A stretch of 64,000 nt of DNA from assembly GCA_027489065.1 (NCBI GenBank), contig JAIYAM010000012.1:1-64000 (forward strand). The letters run 5' to 3'. The translations under genes and the position numbers were made by a program. Source of the stretch: Erythrobacteraceae bacterium (GTDB taxonomy: Bacteria > Pseudomonadota > Alphaproteobacteria > Sphingomonadales > Sphingomonadaceae). This document shows, piece after piece, positions 9,434-19,177 of this stretch (positions within the stretch are counted from its first letter, which is position 1; each line of letters opens with the position of its first letter). Below the pieces are notes generated by a model. It was not told the origin of the DNA, did not search any database, and was given only the letters and a program-made list of their open reading frames with translations.

Positions 9434-9952
9434 TCACAGGCTCTCGCGGCGGATATGGGCGCGGATCGTCTCGCGCATCTCGCGCGCCAGTTCCTCGCCG
9501 AGACCGGGGAGCGCGACGCTGGCATTGTGGTTGCCCGCCGTGTGCAGGGTCAGCGTGGCGATGCCGAAGAACCTCTCGAGCGGGCCCTGGTCGACATCGA
9601 TGTGCTGAACCCGGCCGAAGGGCACCACCGTGTCCGAGCGGAACAACAGCCCGCGCACCACCCGCAGCCGGTCGGCGCTCATCTGGTAGCCGCGCGCGCC
9701 ATAGCGGCGGGCGGGGATGCGCAGGATCAGCAGAATCGCGATCAGCAGCACCGACCCGGCGATGATGCCGGAGGGAATCAGCGCCTCCTCGCGGTTGACC
9801 AGCTCCAGCACCAGCGCGGCGATCAGGAACGGGATCGCCATCAGCGTCGTGCGCACCCTCAGCGCATGGGCGTAATTGGGGTGGAGTTTCGTCAGCTCGC
9901 CCTCTTGCGCGATGGGCAGGGCGGCGGCGTCGAGGGCGGGCGCATGGTCCAT
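9434..9952 (-). CDS. PH-domain-containing membrane protein (YdbS-like)
   Basis: This 172-residue protein has two adjacent transmembrane segments (about residues 36-80) followed by one bPH_2 domain with 'GYQMSADRLRVVRGLLFR' and 'VPFGRVQHIDVDQGPLERFFG', the hallmark of the family. It sits directly upstream of the larger PH protein on the same strand, the usual ydbS-ydbT arrangement. In Bacillus the pair affects resistance to membrane-active bacteriocins; that role here is only an analogy. Confidence 0.9.
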   Translation of the reverse strand: MDHAPALDAAALPIAQEGELTKLHPNYAHALRVRTTLMAIPFLIAALVLELVNREEALIPSGIIAGSVLLIAILLILRIPARRYGARGYQMSADRLRVVRGLLFRSDTVVPFGRVQHIDVDQGPLERFFGIATLTLHTAGNHNASVALPGLGEELAREMRETIRAHIRRESL

Positions 9953-10082
9953 GGGTGCCTTAGTGGCGCAATACAGCGGCCCCGCGCAAGCGATTTTCCC
10001 CCGGAGCCTAGCGGATTTATGAGGGCGACCTCGCGCGCCCTCGCCCCTAGAACCGACCGCAAATCAGATGGGAGAGACGATC

Positions 10083-10730
10083 ATGACCACGCTCCATTCC
10101 AGCCTCGGCCCCAATCCGCGCCTCGTGCGCATGTTCATGACCGAAAAAGGCCTGGTCGAAGGCCGCGACTTCACCCGCGTGCATTACGACATCATTTCGG
10201 GCCAGAACCGGCAGGACGCAGGCTATGTCGCCAAGAACCCGATGGGCGCCACTCCGACGCTGGAACTGGATGACGGCACCTGCCTCACCGAAAGCTGGCC
10301 GATCTGCGAATATGTCGAGGAGCTGCATCCTGCGCCCAACCTCTTCGGCACCACGCCGCTGGAACGCGCGACAGTGCGCAAGTGGACGCGCCTGTTCGAT
10401 CAGGAGGTCGTCGTGCCAATGACCATGGGCTTCCGCGCCACCATCGGCCGGCCGATGTTCGAACCCCGCATGACCGTGCTTTCGCAAAGCGCAGGCGCGG
10501 AGATCTTTGCCATGGCGGACGAGAAGTGGCGGCTGTTCGACGGTTTCCTCGGCGACAGCGACCACATCGCGCTGGGGCGCTTCACCTTCGCCGACCTCCT
10601 GATCTTCGCCTTCGCCCATTTCGGCTTCACGATAGGCTGGAAACTGCCCGAGGGGACCGACAACCTCGCGCGCTTCGTTGCCACGCATGACCAGCGGCCC
10701 TGCGCTGGCGTGTGGAAAGAGGCCGAGTAG
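10083..10730 (+). CDS. Glutathione S-transferase family protein
   Basis: This 215-residue protein has an N-terminal thioredoxin-like domain ('GPNPRLVRMFMTEKGL') with the glutathione-binding 'NPMGATPTLELDDGTCLTES', then an all-helical C-terminal domain. An upstream ATG at 10068 is in frame, but GGGAGAG lies eight bases before the ATG at 10083, which decides the start. The next gene (SDR) begins one base before this stop codon ends, so they are co-transcribed. The GSH conjugation target is unknown; GSTs in such catabolic regions often handle aromatic or epoxide intermediates. Confidence 0.92.
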   Translation: MTTLHSSLGPNPRLVRMFMTEKGLVEGRDFTRVHYDIISGQNRQDAGYVAKNPMGATPTLELDDGTCLTESWPICEYVEELHPAPNLFGTTPLERATVRKWTRLFDQEVVVPMTMGFRATIGRPMFEPRMTVLSQSAGAEIFAMADEKWRLFDGFLGDSDHIALGRFTFADLLIFAFAHFGFTIGWKLPEGTDNLARFVATHDQRPCAGVWKEAE

Positions 10731-11509
10731 TGCCTGACCTGTCGGGCAAGGTCGCGATCGTCACCGGCTGCGCGAGCGGCATCGGGGCGGCGACAGTGCG
10801 GCGCTTCGTCGCCGACGGGGCGCAGGTGCTGGGCACCGATCTCGATGCGGTGCGCGGGCAGGCGCTGTGCGACGAGGCGGGCGCGATGTTCGCGGTGCAG
10901 GACGTGTCCGACCGGGCGCTGTGGCCGCAGATCGTCGCCCGCGCGGTGGAGGCCTTCGGGCGGCTCGACATTCTGGTCAACAATGCCGGTATGGTCTCAG
11001 GGTTCGGGATCGGCGATCTCGACGACGAGGCGATGTTCGCGGCGTGGGACAAGGTGCTGGCCGTCAACCTCACCGGCACGATGGCGGGCTGCCGTGCGGC
11101 CATCGCGGCGATGCGCGACAACCCCGGCGGCGCAAAAGGCGCGATCGTCAATATCGCCTCGACCACGGCCATCGCCCCGCTGCCAACCGACGTTGGCTAT
11201 TCGGCGAGCAAGGGCGCGGTGCGTGTGCTGTCGAAGTCGGTCGCGACGTGGTGTGCCAAGGCGGGGCTGAACATTCGCTGCAACACCGTGATCCCCGGGG
11301 CGACGCATACCGGCATTCTCGATGCCGCCGAGGTGACGATGCCGGGGCTGATGGCCGCGGTGGCGAAGACCTCGCCGCTGAACCGCCTTGCCGATCCTGC
11401 CGAGACGGCGGCGGCGATTGCCTTCCTCGCCAGCGACGAGTGCCCCTTCATGACCGGCGCGGAGATGCTGGTCGACGGCGCGGCGATGGCGATCCACCCC
11501 GGTTTTTAG
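10730..11509 (+). CDS. SDR family oxidoreductase
   Basis: This 259-residue classical short-chain dehydrogenase has TGCASGIG for nucleotide binding, 'NNAG' (central strand), Ser in 'NIASTT' and the YxxxK catalytic pair in 'GYSASKGAV'. The GTG start overlaps the GST stop codon by one base. The N-terminal 'PDLSGKVAIVTG' and Asp after the second strand suggest preference for NAD(H). Substrate is not deducible; context suggests a catabolic alcohol. Confidence 0.92.
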   Translation: MPDLSGKVAIVTGCASGIGAATVRRFVADGAQVLGTDLDAVRGQALCDEAGAMFAVQDVSDRALWPQIVARAVEAFGRLDILVNNAGMVSGFGIGDLDDEAMFAAWDKVLAVNLTGTMAGCRAAIAAMRDNPGGAKGAIVNIASTTAIAPLPTDVGYSASKGAVRVLSKSVATWCAKAGLNIRCNTVIPGATHTGILDAAEVTMPGLMAAVAKTSPLNRLADPAETAAAIAFLASDECPFMTGAEMLVDGAAMAIHPGF

Positions 11510-11518
11510 GCCGGGTTT

Positions 11519-12847
11519 CTAACCGCCGCGCATCTTCTCCAGATAGCCGCTCGGCCCCATCTGCGCCGCCGTCCACGCGAAGATCGCGAGGCTCACCACG
11601 CCCGAAGCGAGGCACACCCCGAACACCGCCACCGCCAGCGCTGGCCCCCCGTAGCTCGCCGCAAGGTTGTCGCTCAAGGCTCCGATCACGCCGAGGCCCA
11701 GCGTCTGGCCGATGAGGTTGTTGAAGAACAGCGCGATCGCCACGGCAAAGCCCCGGCTCGCCGGTTCGACCGCCGCCTGCACGCCCGAGAGGATTCCCGC
11801 CTGGCTGGCGACATAGATCGCATAGGCTACCCCGAACCAGCCGAGGAACGCGCCGAAGTCGCTCGAGGTGAGGCTCAAAGCCAGCGGGGCGACGCAGCCG
11901 AGGCTCACCAGACCCGGCAGCCACGCCCGCCAGCGTTCGTCCCTGCGGGTCAGCCACTGGGTCACATAGCCGCCGAGGATCGGGCCCGGGATGCCGCCGA
12001 GGAAGAAGGTGAAGCCGAGATAGAGGCCGACGTCCCCTGTCGAGATCGGGAAGGTCCGCAGCATCACCGCCGCCATCCAGAAGGCGAGACCGTAGCCGAT
12101 CATGATCTGCACCGCCCAGCCCAGCGCCAGCCCCATGAACACGCGGTTGGTGAGCAGGCTGCGGATCGTCTGGCCCAGCGGCAGTTGCGTCATGTCCGTG
12201 CCCGCCGGGGCATAGCGCCCGCGCAAGGGCTCGCGCACGGTGAAATAGATGACTGCGCCCAGCAGCAACCCCGGCAGGCCCATCAGCACGAAGGCCCAGC
12301 GCCAGTTGAACATCTCGGCAAGCTGGCCGCCGATGATCAGGCCGCCGGCCGTCCCCATGCTCGCCCCGATGGTGAGGTAGCCCATCGCCTTGGCGAGTTC
12401 TCCGCGGGTGAAGTAGTCGGCCACAACGCTCTGCGAGGAGGGGCCGGAGCAGCCCTCGCCCACGCCGACACCGGTGCGGGCGAGGAACAGCGTCCAGAAG
12501 CCCGTCGCCAGCCCGCAGGCGGCGGTCATGAGACTCCAGAACGCGATTGCCGCCGCAACGATGTTCTTGCGGGTCGAGCGGTCCGCAATCCGCGCTGCGG
12601 GAAAGCCCGCCAGCACGTAGATCAGCGAGAAGGCGAGACCGCCCAGCAGGCCGAGCTGGAGGTCGGACAGATCGAACTCGGCCTTGATGTCCTGCACCAG
12701 AATGCCGAACACCAGCCGGTCGGCGACGCTGAAGGCGCTCGTCAGCGTCAGCAGGCCGAGCACGTACCAGCGATACGCGCCGGGCTGATCGCCGGGCTGA
12801 TCGTCGGTGGCGACGCCCTCAGTGATGGGGGCGCGCGTAGAGGCCAT
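11519..12847 (-). CDS. MFS transporter, spinster-like
   Basis: This 442-residue major facilitator has twelve predicted hydrophobic helices and the motif-A-like 'GFPAARIADRSTRKNI' between helices 2 and 3. It resembles the spinster-type MFS proteins that sphingomonads keep next to Rieske oxygenase and SDR genes. It lies downstream of the SDR at 12819-13598 and overlaps it by 29 bp, so the two probably form one operon. Substrate unknown. Confidence 0.9.
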   Translation of the reverse strand: MASTRAPITEGVATDDQPGDQPGAYRWYVLGLLTLTSAFSVADRLVFGILVQDIKAEFDLSDLQLGLLGGLAFSLIYVLAGFPAARIADRSTRKNIVAAAIAFWSLMTAACGLATGFWTLFLARTGVGVGEGCSGPSSQSVVADYFTRGELAKAMGYLTIGASMGTAGGLIIGGQLAEMFNWRWAFVLMGLPGLLLGAVIYFTVREPLRGRYAPAGTDMTQLPLGQTIRSLLTNRVFMGLALGWAVQIMIGYGLAFWMAAVMLRTFPISTGDVGLYLGFTFFLGGIPGPILGGYVTQWLTRRDERWRAWLPGLVSLGCVAPLALSLTSSDFGAFLGWFGVAYAIYVASQAGILSGVQAAVEPASRGFAVAIALFFNNLIGQTLGLGVIGALSDNLAASYGGPALAVAVFGVCLASGVVSLAIFAWTAAQMGPSGYLEKMRGG

Positions 12848-13598
12848 TGTCCACCGGGATCGTCAGACCATTGAGGAAGCGCGCCTCGTCGGACGCGAGG
12901 AACAACACGCAGCCCGCGACATCCTTGGGATGGCCCAGTGCATTGGCGTCGAGCGGGCCTTCGGGGATCTCCATCGGCGCGGTGCCGCCCCGGCCGGAAA
13001 TGCCCATCACCATCGGCGTCTCGATCCCGCCCGGCGCGAGCGCGTTGACGCGGATGCCGTAGCCCTTGTCCTGGAAGTCCATCGCCAGCGCGCGGGTCAT
13101 CCCCGCGATCGCCGACTTGGCGGCGGCGTAGGCTGGGATGTTGCCATAGCCCAGCAGCGCCGCGGTCGAGGCCATGTTGATGATCGAGGAACCGCCCCCG
13201 CCGACGACCTTGTGGCGGTGCTTCATCAGCGGCAGCGCGTGCTTGCAGCCGAAGAAGGTGCCCATCACGTGGATGTCCATGTGCAGGCGGAAATGCGCGG
13301 TCGAGCAGTCCTCGATGCTCTCGAAGATGACGTTGCCGGCATTGTTGACGAGGATGTCGAGCCCGCCGTGGCGTTCTTCGACGGCGCGGATCACCTCGGC
13401 CCACTGGTCCTCTTGCGTCACGTCCAGCGCCAGCGCGTCGCCACCGATGGCGTCTGCGACCTGATGCGCCAGCTCGGCATCGCGATCGGTGACGATCACC
13501 TTGGCCCCTTCGCGCGCGAGCGCCTCGCAATCGGCCTTCCCCAGACCCATCGCCCCGCCTGTCACGAGCGCAACCTTGCCCGCTACCCGTCCCGCCAT
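12819..13598 (-). CDS. SDR family oxidoreductase
   Basis: This 259-residue classical SDR has TGGAMGLG, 'NNAG', the catalytic serine in 'NMASTA' and YxxxK in 'AYAAAKSA'. The ATG at 13596-13598 has GGGAGAG upstream, which selects it over the TTG five codons earlier. It is transcribed away from the Rieske oxygenase at 13730 and overlaps the MFS gene, suggesting a transport/dehydrogenation pair. Confidence 0.92.
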   Translation of the reverse strand: MAGRVAGKVALVTGGAMGLGKADCEALAREGAKVIVTDRDAELAHQVADAIGGDALALDVTQEDQWAEVIRAVEERHGGLDILVNNAGNVIFESIEDCSTAHFRLHMDIHVMGTFFGCKHALPLMKHRHKVVGGGGSSIINMASTAALLGYGNIPAYAAAKSAIAGMTRALAMDFQDKGYGIRVNALAPGGIETPMVMGISGRGGTAPMEIPEGPLDANALGHPKDVAGCVLFLASDEARFLNGLTIPVDNGLYARPHH

Positions 13599-13729
13599 GC
13601 TGCTCTCTCCCAAAAGCTTGTGTTTATGAGGCCAGCCTATCGGGCGGCCTCACGCAAACCACTGTCGAAAGCGCGAGGACGCTGCGGATCAAGGGCCATG
13701 TATCCTCGCGCACCGAGGGAGTGGCGAGC

Positions 13730-15043
13730 ATGATGGATGCAAGCGAAGTCGCGCAGCTGAAGGCGCTGATGGAGTGGGAGGGCCGCCGCACCGCGCCGCC
13801 GCAAGGCTTCCCGGCGCTCCCCGACATGCCCGCCGGGCGCTACACCTCGCCGGAATACTTCGCGCTCGAACAGCAGCACGTGTTCCGCAAGTCTTGGCTG
13901 TTCGCCGGGCACATGGACGAGATCCCCGAGCCGGGGTGCTGGATGCGCTGGCACAATGCGGGCGATCCGATCGTCATCGTGCACGGCATGGACGGGGTGG
14001 TGCGCGCCTTCCACAACACCTGCCGCCACAGGGGCGCACCGGTCGTGACCGAGGACCGCGGCAAATCCTCGCGCCTGATGTGCGGCTATCACAACTGGAC
14101 CTACAAGACCGACGGCAGCCTCGTGGGCGTGCCCGAGCGGCGCGACTTCCCGGCCGATTTCGACATGAGCTGCCGGGGGCTGCTGCCGGTCAGGTGCGAG
14201 CTGTTCGGCAAGGTGATCTTCGTCAACTTCGACCTGGAGGCGATTTCGCTCATCGACTGGCTCGGGCCGATCGCGCGCGAGTGGGAGGAGTTCGCCTTCG
14301 ACCGCATCAGGCTCGCCGCGCGGCACTCTTTCGAGCTGAACTGCAACTGGAAGGTCGCGATGGAGGCCAACATGGAGGTCTACCATGTGCCCTTCATCCA
14401 CCCCACCACGGTCGCCCCGCTGGTCGACAGCAGCCGCAACCTCAACACCATGTATCCCAACGGCCACGCCCGGATGCTCGCCCCGCCGCCGCGCACGACC
14501 GACCGCGAGCACGTGCGCGCCATCGACTCTCCGCCCGGCTGGCAGCAGATCGAAAGCGTGGGCGAATTGGGGCGCACCTGCACGCAGAGCTACACGCTGT
14601 TCCCCAACTGGGTCTCGCCGCTGTCGAACTACTTCGTGCCGCCGCTGATCTTCTGGCCGACATCGCTCGGCACCACGCGGCTCGAACTGGTGACGATGGC
14701 GCTCGACTGGGGGGATGCCCCCGCGCCCGATCTGTGGACCGTTCCCGATACCTCGCAGCCGAACGGGCGGCAGATGAGCCCGATCATTCTCGAGGATACC
14801 CAGTTCGGCGAGGCGATCCAGCAATCGATGCAAGGCTCGGCCTTCCGCTCGGTCCCGCTCTCCTATCAGGAGGCGCGGATCTATTCGTTCCACCAGAGCC
14901 TCGACCGGATGATCGGGGCGGACAACGTGCCGGAGCATCTCAGGGTCGAACCGGTGATCGGACAGGAGTGGGTGTGGCCGGGCGACCCGCGCGTCGCGCA
15001 GATGGAACGCGAGGCCGGAACGGGCCGCGAGGCGGCGGAATGA
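13730..15043 (+). CDS. Rieske 2Fe-2S ring-hydroxylating oxygenase, alpha subunit (1)
   Basis: This 437-residue oxygenase alpha subunit has an N-terminal Rieske domain with ligands in CRH and CGYH ('NTCRHRGAPVV', 'LMCGYHNWTYKTDG') and a C-terminal catalytic domain with the mononuclear iron histidines in 'NMEVYHVPFIHP'. GAGGGAG lies before the ATG at 13730; a GTG nine bases upstream is less likely. No beta subunit, ferredoxin or reductase lies nearby, so it is probably a homo-oligomeric enzyme served by an unlinked electron chain. It lies just upstream of the TonB receptor. Confidence 0.93.
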   Translation: MMDASEVAQLKALMEWEGRRTAPPQGFPALPDMPAGRYTSPEYFALEQQHVFRKSWLFAGHMDEIPEPGCWMRWHNAGDPIVIVHGMDGVVRAFHNTCRHRGAPVVTEDRGKSSRLMCGYHNWTYKTDGSLVGVPERRDFPADFDMSCRGLLPVRCELFGKVIFVNFDLEAISLIDWLGPIAREWEEFAFDRIRLAARHSFELNCNWKVAMEANMEVYHVPFIHPTTVAPLVDSSRNLNTMYPNGHARMLAPPPRTTDREHVRAIDSPPGWQQIESVGELGRTCTQSYTLFPNWVSPLSNYFVPPLIFWPTSLGTTRLELVTMALDWGDAPAPDLWTVPDTSQPNGRQMSPIILEDTQFGEAIQQSMQGSAFRSVPLSYQEARIYSFHQSLDRMIGADNVPEHLRVEPVIGQEWVWPGDPRVAQMEREAGTGREAAE

Positions 15044-15243
15044 CGTTACGGAATCCCGCTTTCGTCGATCCGTGTGGCGCTTTTGTCGCAGTTTGCCGCA
15101 ATCACTATCGCTTTTGCTGATGGCGCGCAGGCGGGCGCTCCATACACCTGCAGCACATACCGGAAGGCGTGATGGAGACGCGCTGGCGGGTAGGGGATAA
15201 CCGGGCACGCGGGAGAGCTGCGGCCCACAGGGGAGAGAGAGCC

Positions 15244-17742
15244 ATGACTACACTTCGTGCCCGAATTGCGTCCCGAAACCGCCACGGCGGCATGCGGCGC
15301 GCCTTGCTGTGCGGTGCAGCGCTGAGCGGCCTCGCCGCAATGCCGAGCGCCGCCTTCGCGCAGGATGCCGCCGCCAACGAGGCCGAGGCCGCCGCTGCCC
15401 TCGCGGACGACAACGTCATCATCGTGCAGGCGCGCCGCCAGAACGAAAGCCTGCAGGAAGTCCCCGTCACCGTCACCGCGATCGGCGGCGACACGCTCCA
15501 GCGCTTCAACATCGACCAGGTCGCCGACGTGACCAGCCGCGTGCCGACCCTCAACGTGCAGGTCGGCGGTTCGGGCTCGGGCGGCCAGCTCAGCTTGCGT
15601 GGTGTCGGCTCGTCGAACATCTCGGCGGCCTTCGATTCCGCGGTCGCCTTCGACTATGACGGCGTCGTCGTTTCGACGATGCGTCTGGTGCAGGCCGGGT
15701 TCTTCGACGTCGAGCAGATCGACGTGCTGCGCGGGCCCCAGTCGCTCTACTTCGGCAAGTCGGCCACCGCCGGCGTGCTCTCGCTGCGTTCGGCCAACCC
15801 CACCTCCACCTGGGAAGTCGGGATGCGCGGCAGCTACGAATTCGAAGAAAAGGGCTACCTGCTCAGCGGGTACATTTCCGGCCCGGTGACCGACACCCTC
15901 GGCATCCGCCTCGCCGCGCAGTTCAATGACATCGACGAGTTCCAGCTGCTTCAGGCGAACACTCCGGCGGTCAACCAGAAGCGCGGGCTCACCGATTTCA
16001 TCGGCCGCCTGACCCTCGACTGGCAGCCCTCGGACATGTTCCGCGCCAACTTCAAGCTGCAATACACCAAGAACGAGAACGACGGCGCGATCGGCACCGC
16101 CGAGATCGGCTGCGGCGCGAATGGCCGCGCCGATGCGATCGCTCTCCTGCAAAGCCCGGTGACCGGCGCCTACGGGGTTGTCCTTCCGGCCGGCTATGAT
16201 TGCAACGTCAAGGACCAGCGGTACTACCTCACCGACGCTGCAGGCCCGCTGGCGGGGCCCGTTCCGGGCAATTCGCCGGCCAACGGCCGCAACGGCGTGC
16301 CCTTCGGCGAGACCGAAGTGTGGTTCAGCCGCCTCCAATTCGAGCTCGACCTGAACGATTCGCTGACCCTGACTTCGGTCACGGGCCTGCTCAACATGGA
16401 TGCGATCGATTACGACGCCTATTCCTACGGCGGGTTCCTGCCCGGTCCGGGCGGCACCCGCCTGCCGGGCGGCGCGGGTTCGTCCGACCCGATCAACAAG
16501 CTGGAGCAATACAGCCAGGAATTGCGCCTCGCTTCGGACTTCGACGGGCCGTTCAACTTCATGGTCGGCGCGTTCTACGAAGACCGCACCTTCATCTTCG
16601 ACACCTCGCAACAGGGCGTGAACATCTCGTTTGCCGGCGCAGATCCGGTCACCGGGTTTACCTACGACTGGGACAAGATCCACACCACCAAGACCGAAGC
16701 CCTGTCGTTGTTCGGCAGCGTGAACTTCGAGTTGACGGAAAAGCTGGAACTTTCGGGCGGCGTGCGCTGGACCGATGAAAGCAAGGTCCAGACGATTTCG
16801 GTGCCTTACGTTCACACCTTCCTGCAAGGGCCGAACTTCGTGCGGCCGGGCTTCTTCTCGGGCCCGATCCCGTTCAAGGACGACAACTTCTCGCCCGAAG
16901 CGACGCTGCGGTACAAGGCGACCGATGACATCAACATCTTCGCCTCGTTCAAGACCGGCTTCAAGTCGGGCGGGATCGACAACTCGGCATTGCCTTCGAA
17001 CAGCCTCAGCCAGGCGGCCGCCAGCGGCAACTTCAGCTCGCTGATCTTCCAGTCGGAAAAGGCCAAGGGCGGTGAAATCGGGATCAAGTCGCAGTGGGCC
17101 GATCGCACCTTCACCTTCAACGCGACGGCTTACCAGTATGTGTTCGAGGATCTTCAGGTCCAGAACTTCAATGCCACGACCATCCAGTTCGTCACCAGCA
17201 ATGCGGGCGAACTGACCACCAAGGGCGTGGACATCGAAACCGCCTGGAGAACGCCGGTCGAAGGTCTGCGGCTCTCCGCGAACCTTTCCTACCTCGACGC
17301 CAAGTACACTGCGGACTTCCTGCAGCCGGGCGGCGCAGGCGGCACGGTCAACCTCAAGGGTCGCCGTGGCAGCCAGGCCCCCGAATGGTCGGGCAACATC
17401 GCGGCTGACTGGACGGTTCCGCTGAGCGACAGCCTCGAGCTGTTCCTGTCGGGCAACGCCGCCTACAATGATGGCTACATCACCGACGAAGCGACGCTGA
17501 ACGATTATGTCCAGCCCAGCTTCTGGACGCTGGATGCCAACGTCTCGATCGGCGATCCCGACGGCAAGTGGAAGCTCTCGCTGGTCGCACAGAACCTGAC
17601 CGACGAGATCTTCGTGATCACCTCGGGCGGGCGTCCGTTCCTTGCCGGCCCGAACACGGGCGGCGTGCCGATCGGCGACGACATCGTCCTGACCCAGAAC
17701 CGCGGCCGTCAGGTCTTCGCGGAAGTCAGCTTCAAGTTCTGA
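15244..17742 (+). CDS. TonB-dependent outer-membrane receptor
   Basis: This 832-residue receptor has a signal peptide ending near 'AMPSAAFAQD', an N-terminal plug with 'QEVPVTVTAIGGDTL' and 'EQIDVLRGPQSLYFGKS', and a 22-strand barrel that ends in phenylalanine ('EVSFKF'). It belongs to the large group of sphingomonad receptors that import non-siderophore hydrophobic or carbohydrate substrates. The ATG follows GGGGAGAGAGAGCC, a strong site; in-frame codons upstream are ignored. It stands between two Rieske oxygenases, and probably brings in their substrate. Confidence 0.95.
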   Translation: MTTLRARIASRNRHGGMRRALLCGAALSGLAAMPSAAFAQDAAANEAEAAAALADDNVIIVQARRQNESLQEVPVTVTAIGGDTLQRFNIDQVADVTSRVPTLNVQVGGSGSGGQLSLRGVGSSNISAAFDSAVAFDYDGVVVSTMRLVQAGFFDVEQIDVLRGPQSLYFGKSATAGVLSLRSANPTSTWEVGMRGSYEFEEKGYLLSGYISGPVTDTLGIRLAAQFNDIDEFQLLQANTPAVNQKRGLTDFIGRLTLDWQPSDMFRANFKLQYTKNENDGAIGTAEIGCGANGRADAIALLQSPVTGAYGVVLPAGYDCNVKDQRYYLTDAAGPLAGPVPGNSPANGRNGVPFGETEVWFSRLQFELDLNDSLTLTSVTGLLNMDAIDYDAYSYGGFLPGPGGTRLPGGAGSSDPINKLEQYSQELRLASDFDGPFNFMVGAFYEDRTFIFDTSQQGVNISFAGADPVTGFTYDWDKIHTTKTEALSLFGSVNFELTEKLELSGGVRWTDESKVQTISVPYVHTFLQGPNFVRPGFFSGPIPFKDDNFSPEATLRYKATDDINIFASFKTGFKSGGIDNSALPSNSLSQAAASGNFSSLIFQSEKAKGGEIGIKSQWADRTFTFNATAYQYVFEDLQVQNFNATTIQFVTSNAGELTTKGVDIETAWRTPVEGLRLSANLSYLDAKYTADFLQPGGAGGTVNLKGRRGSQAPEWSGNIAADWTVPLSDSLELFLSGNAAYNDGYITDEATLNDYVQPSFWTLDANVSIGDPDGKWKLSLVAQNLTDEIFVITSGGRPFLAGPNTGGVPIGDDIVLTQNRGRQVFAEVSFKF

Positions 17743-17766
17743 TCATCTGTCAGGCGTGAACAATCT

Positions 17767-17796
17767 GAAGGGCGGGCTCGGTTGAGCCCGCCCTTC
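17767..17796 (+). terminator. Rho-independent terminator after the TonB receptor
   Basis: A perfect 13-bp stem, GAAGGGCGGGCTC and its complement, closes a GGTT loop 24 bp after the receptor stop codon and is followed by TCATTT. It separates the receptor from the second Rieske gene. Confidence 0.8.
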
Positions 17797-17878
17797 TCAT
17801 TTGAGGCGCACAAAAGTGCCAATTGCCGCCGTGCGAGGCGGGGCGCAGGATCGCGCGCAGAACCGGGAGAGTACCACC

Positions 17879-19108
17879 ATGTCACGCGAAACGCTGGTCG
17901 CCATGACCCGCAACCTGGTCGCCCACGGCGCGGCCGACACCATGGAATATGCCGACGACGTCGTGCGCGTTCCCGCGAGCGCCTATACCGATCAGGCGCT
18001 GTTCGAGCGCGAGAAGATGCAGATCTTCCGCCGCCTGCCGCTGATGGTCGCGCCCAGTTGCGAATTGCCCAACGCGGGCGACTTCAAGGCGATGGACATC
18101 TGCGGCGTGCCGCTGCTGCTATCACGCCAGAAGGATGGCAGCATGGGCGCCTTCCTCAACATGTGCACCCACCGTGGCAACCCGCTCGCCAACGGCTGCG
18201 GCAATGCCAGCCGCTTCACCTGCGGCTATCACGGCTGGACCTTCAAGGCCGACGGAGACCTCATCGGCGTGGCCGATGCCAAGGATTTCGGCAGCATCGA
18301 CAAGAGCCAGCATTGCCTCACCAAATTCCCGGTCCACGAGAACGCCGGGCTGATCTGGGTAACGCTCGACCCCCATTCCAGGCTCAGCATCGCCGATTAC
18401 CTGTGCGGCTATGACGATCTGCTCAAGGCTTTCGAGTTCGAAGGCTGGACGCTGTTCGCGCAGCGCACGCTGGCGGGGCCGAACTGGAAGACGGCCTATG
18501 ACGGGTACCTCGATTTCTACCACCTGCCGGTGCTCCACAAGGACACCTTCGGCGCGGATTTCTACAACCGCGCCAACTACTTCGCCTTCGGCCCCCACCA
18601 GCGCCTCTCGACCCCGTCGAAGTTCGCGATCAAGGTGCAGGGGGACGACGATCAGGCGATCGATCTCGAAGCCATGGCCGACGACGAGTTGCCGCAGGAA
18701 GTGCTCGTCCAGGGCGTGTGGACGATCTTCCCCCACATCTCGATCGCCAGCTTCTACGGCGGCGGCCAGCGCGGGGCGATGATCAGCCAGCTGTTCCCCG
18801 GTGCGGCGGTGGGCGAGAGCTTCACCACGCAGTTCTACGTCATGGAGAACCAGCCCGAGACTCCGGAACAGGTCCAGGCCGCGCACGACCAGTTCAACTT
18901 CCTCGAGGTGGTGGTCCGCGACGAGGACTACGCCACCGGCAAGCGCCAGCAGCAGGCCCTCGCCTCGGGCCTGATGAAGGACGTATTGTTCGGCCGCAAC
19001 GAGAAGGGCGGACAGGTCTTCCACCAGTGGGTGGAGCGGCTCGTGTCGGCGAGCGACGACGATCTGGTGGAGATCTTCGCAGCCGAGCACCGGCAGGCGG
19101 CGGAATAG
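17879..19108 (+). CDS. Rieske 2Fe-2S ring-hydroxylating oxygenase, alpha subunit (2)
   Basis: This 409-residue alpha subunit has the Rieske ligands in 'NMCTHRGNPLAN' and 'FTCGYHGWTFKADG' and the catalytic iron motif 'DGYLDFYHLPVLHKDTF'. The start has GGGAGAG seven bases upstream. Similarity to the first Rieske protein in this window is limited to the domain motifs, so they are probably old paralogs with different substrates. No reductase is adjacent. Confidence 0.93.
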   Translation: MSRETLVAMTRNLVAHGAADTMEYADDVVRVPASAYTDQALFEREKMQIFRRLPLMVAPSCELPNAGDFKAMDICGVPLLLSRQKDGSMGAFLNMCTHRGNPLANGCGNASRFTCGYHGWTFKADGDLIGVADAKDFGSIDKSQHCLTKFPVHENAGLIWVTLDPHSRLSIADYLCGYDDLLKAFEFEGWTLFAQRTLAGPNWKTAYDGYLDFYHLPVLHKDTFGADFYNRANYFAFGPHQRLSTPSKFAIKVQGDDDQAIDLEAMADDELPQEVLVQGVWTIFPHISIASFYGGGQRGAMISQLFPGAAVGESFTTQFYVMENQPETPEQVQAAHDQFNFLEVVVRDEDYATGKRQQQALASGLMKDVLFGRNEKGGQVFHQWVERLVSASDDDLVEIFAAEHRQAAE

Positions 19109-19177
19109 GCGCTCGCCCCGGCGTTCGAACGGCTGCTTTCGGGATTACCGGGGTTTGGGCTGAACGTCGGGAACAGG

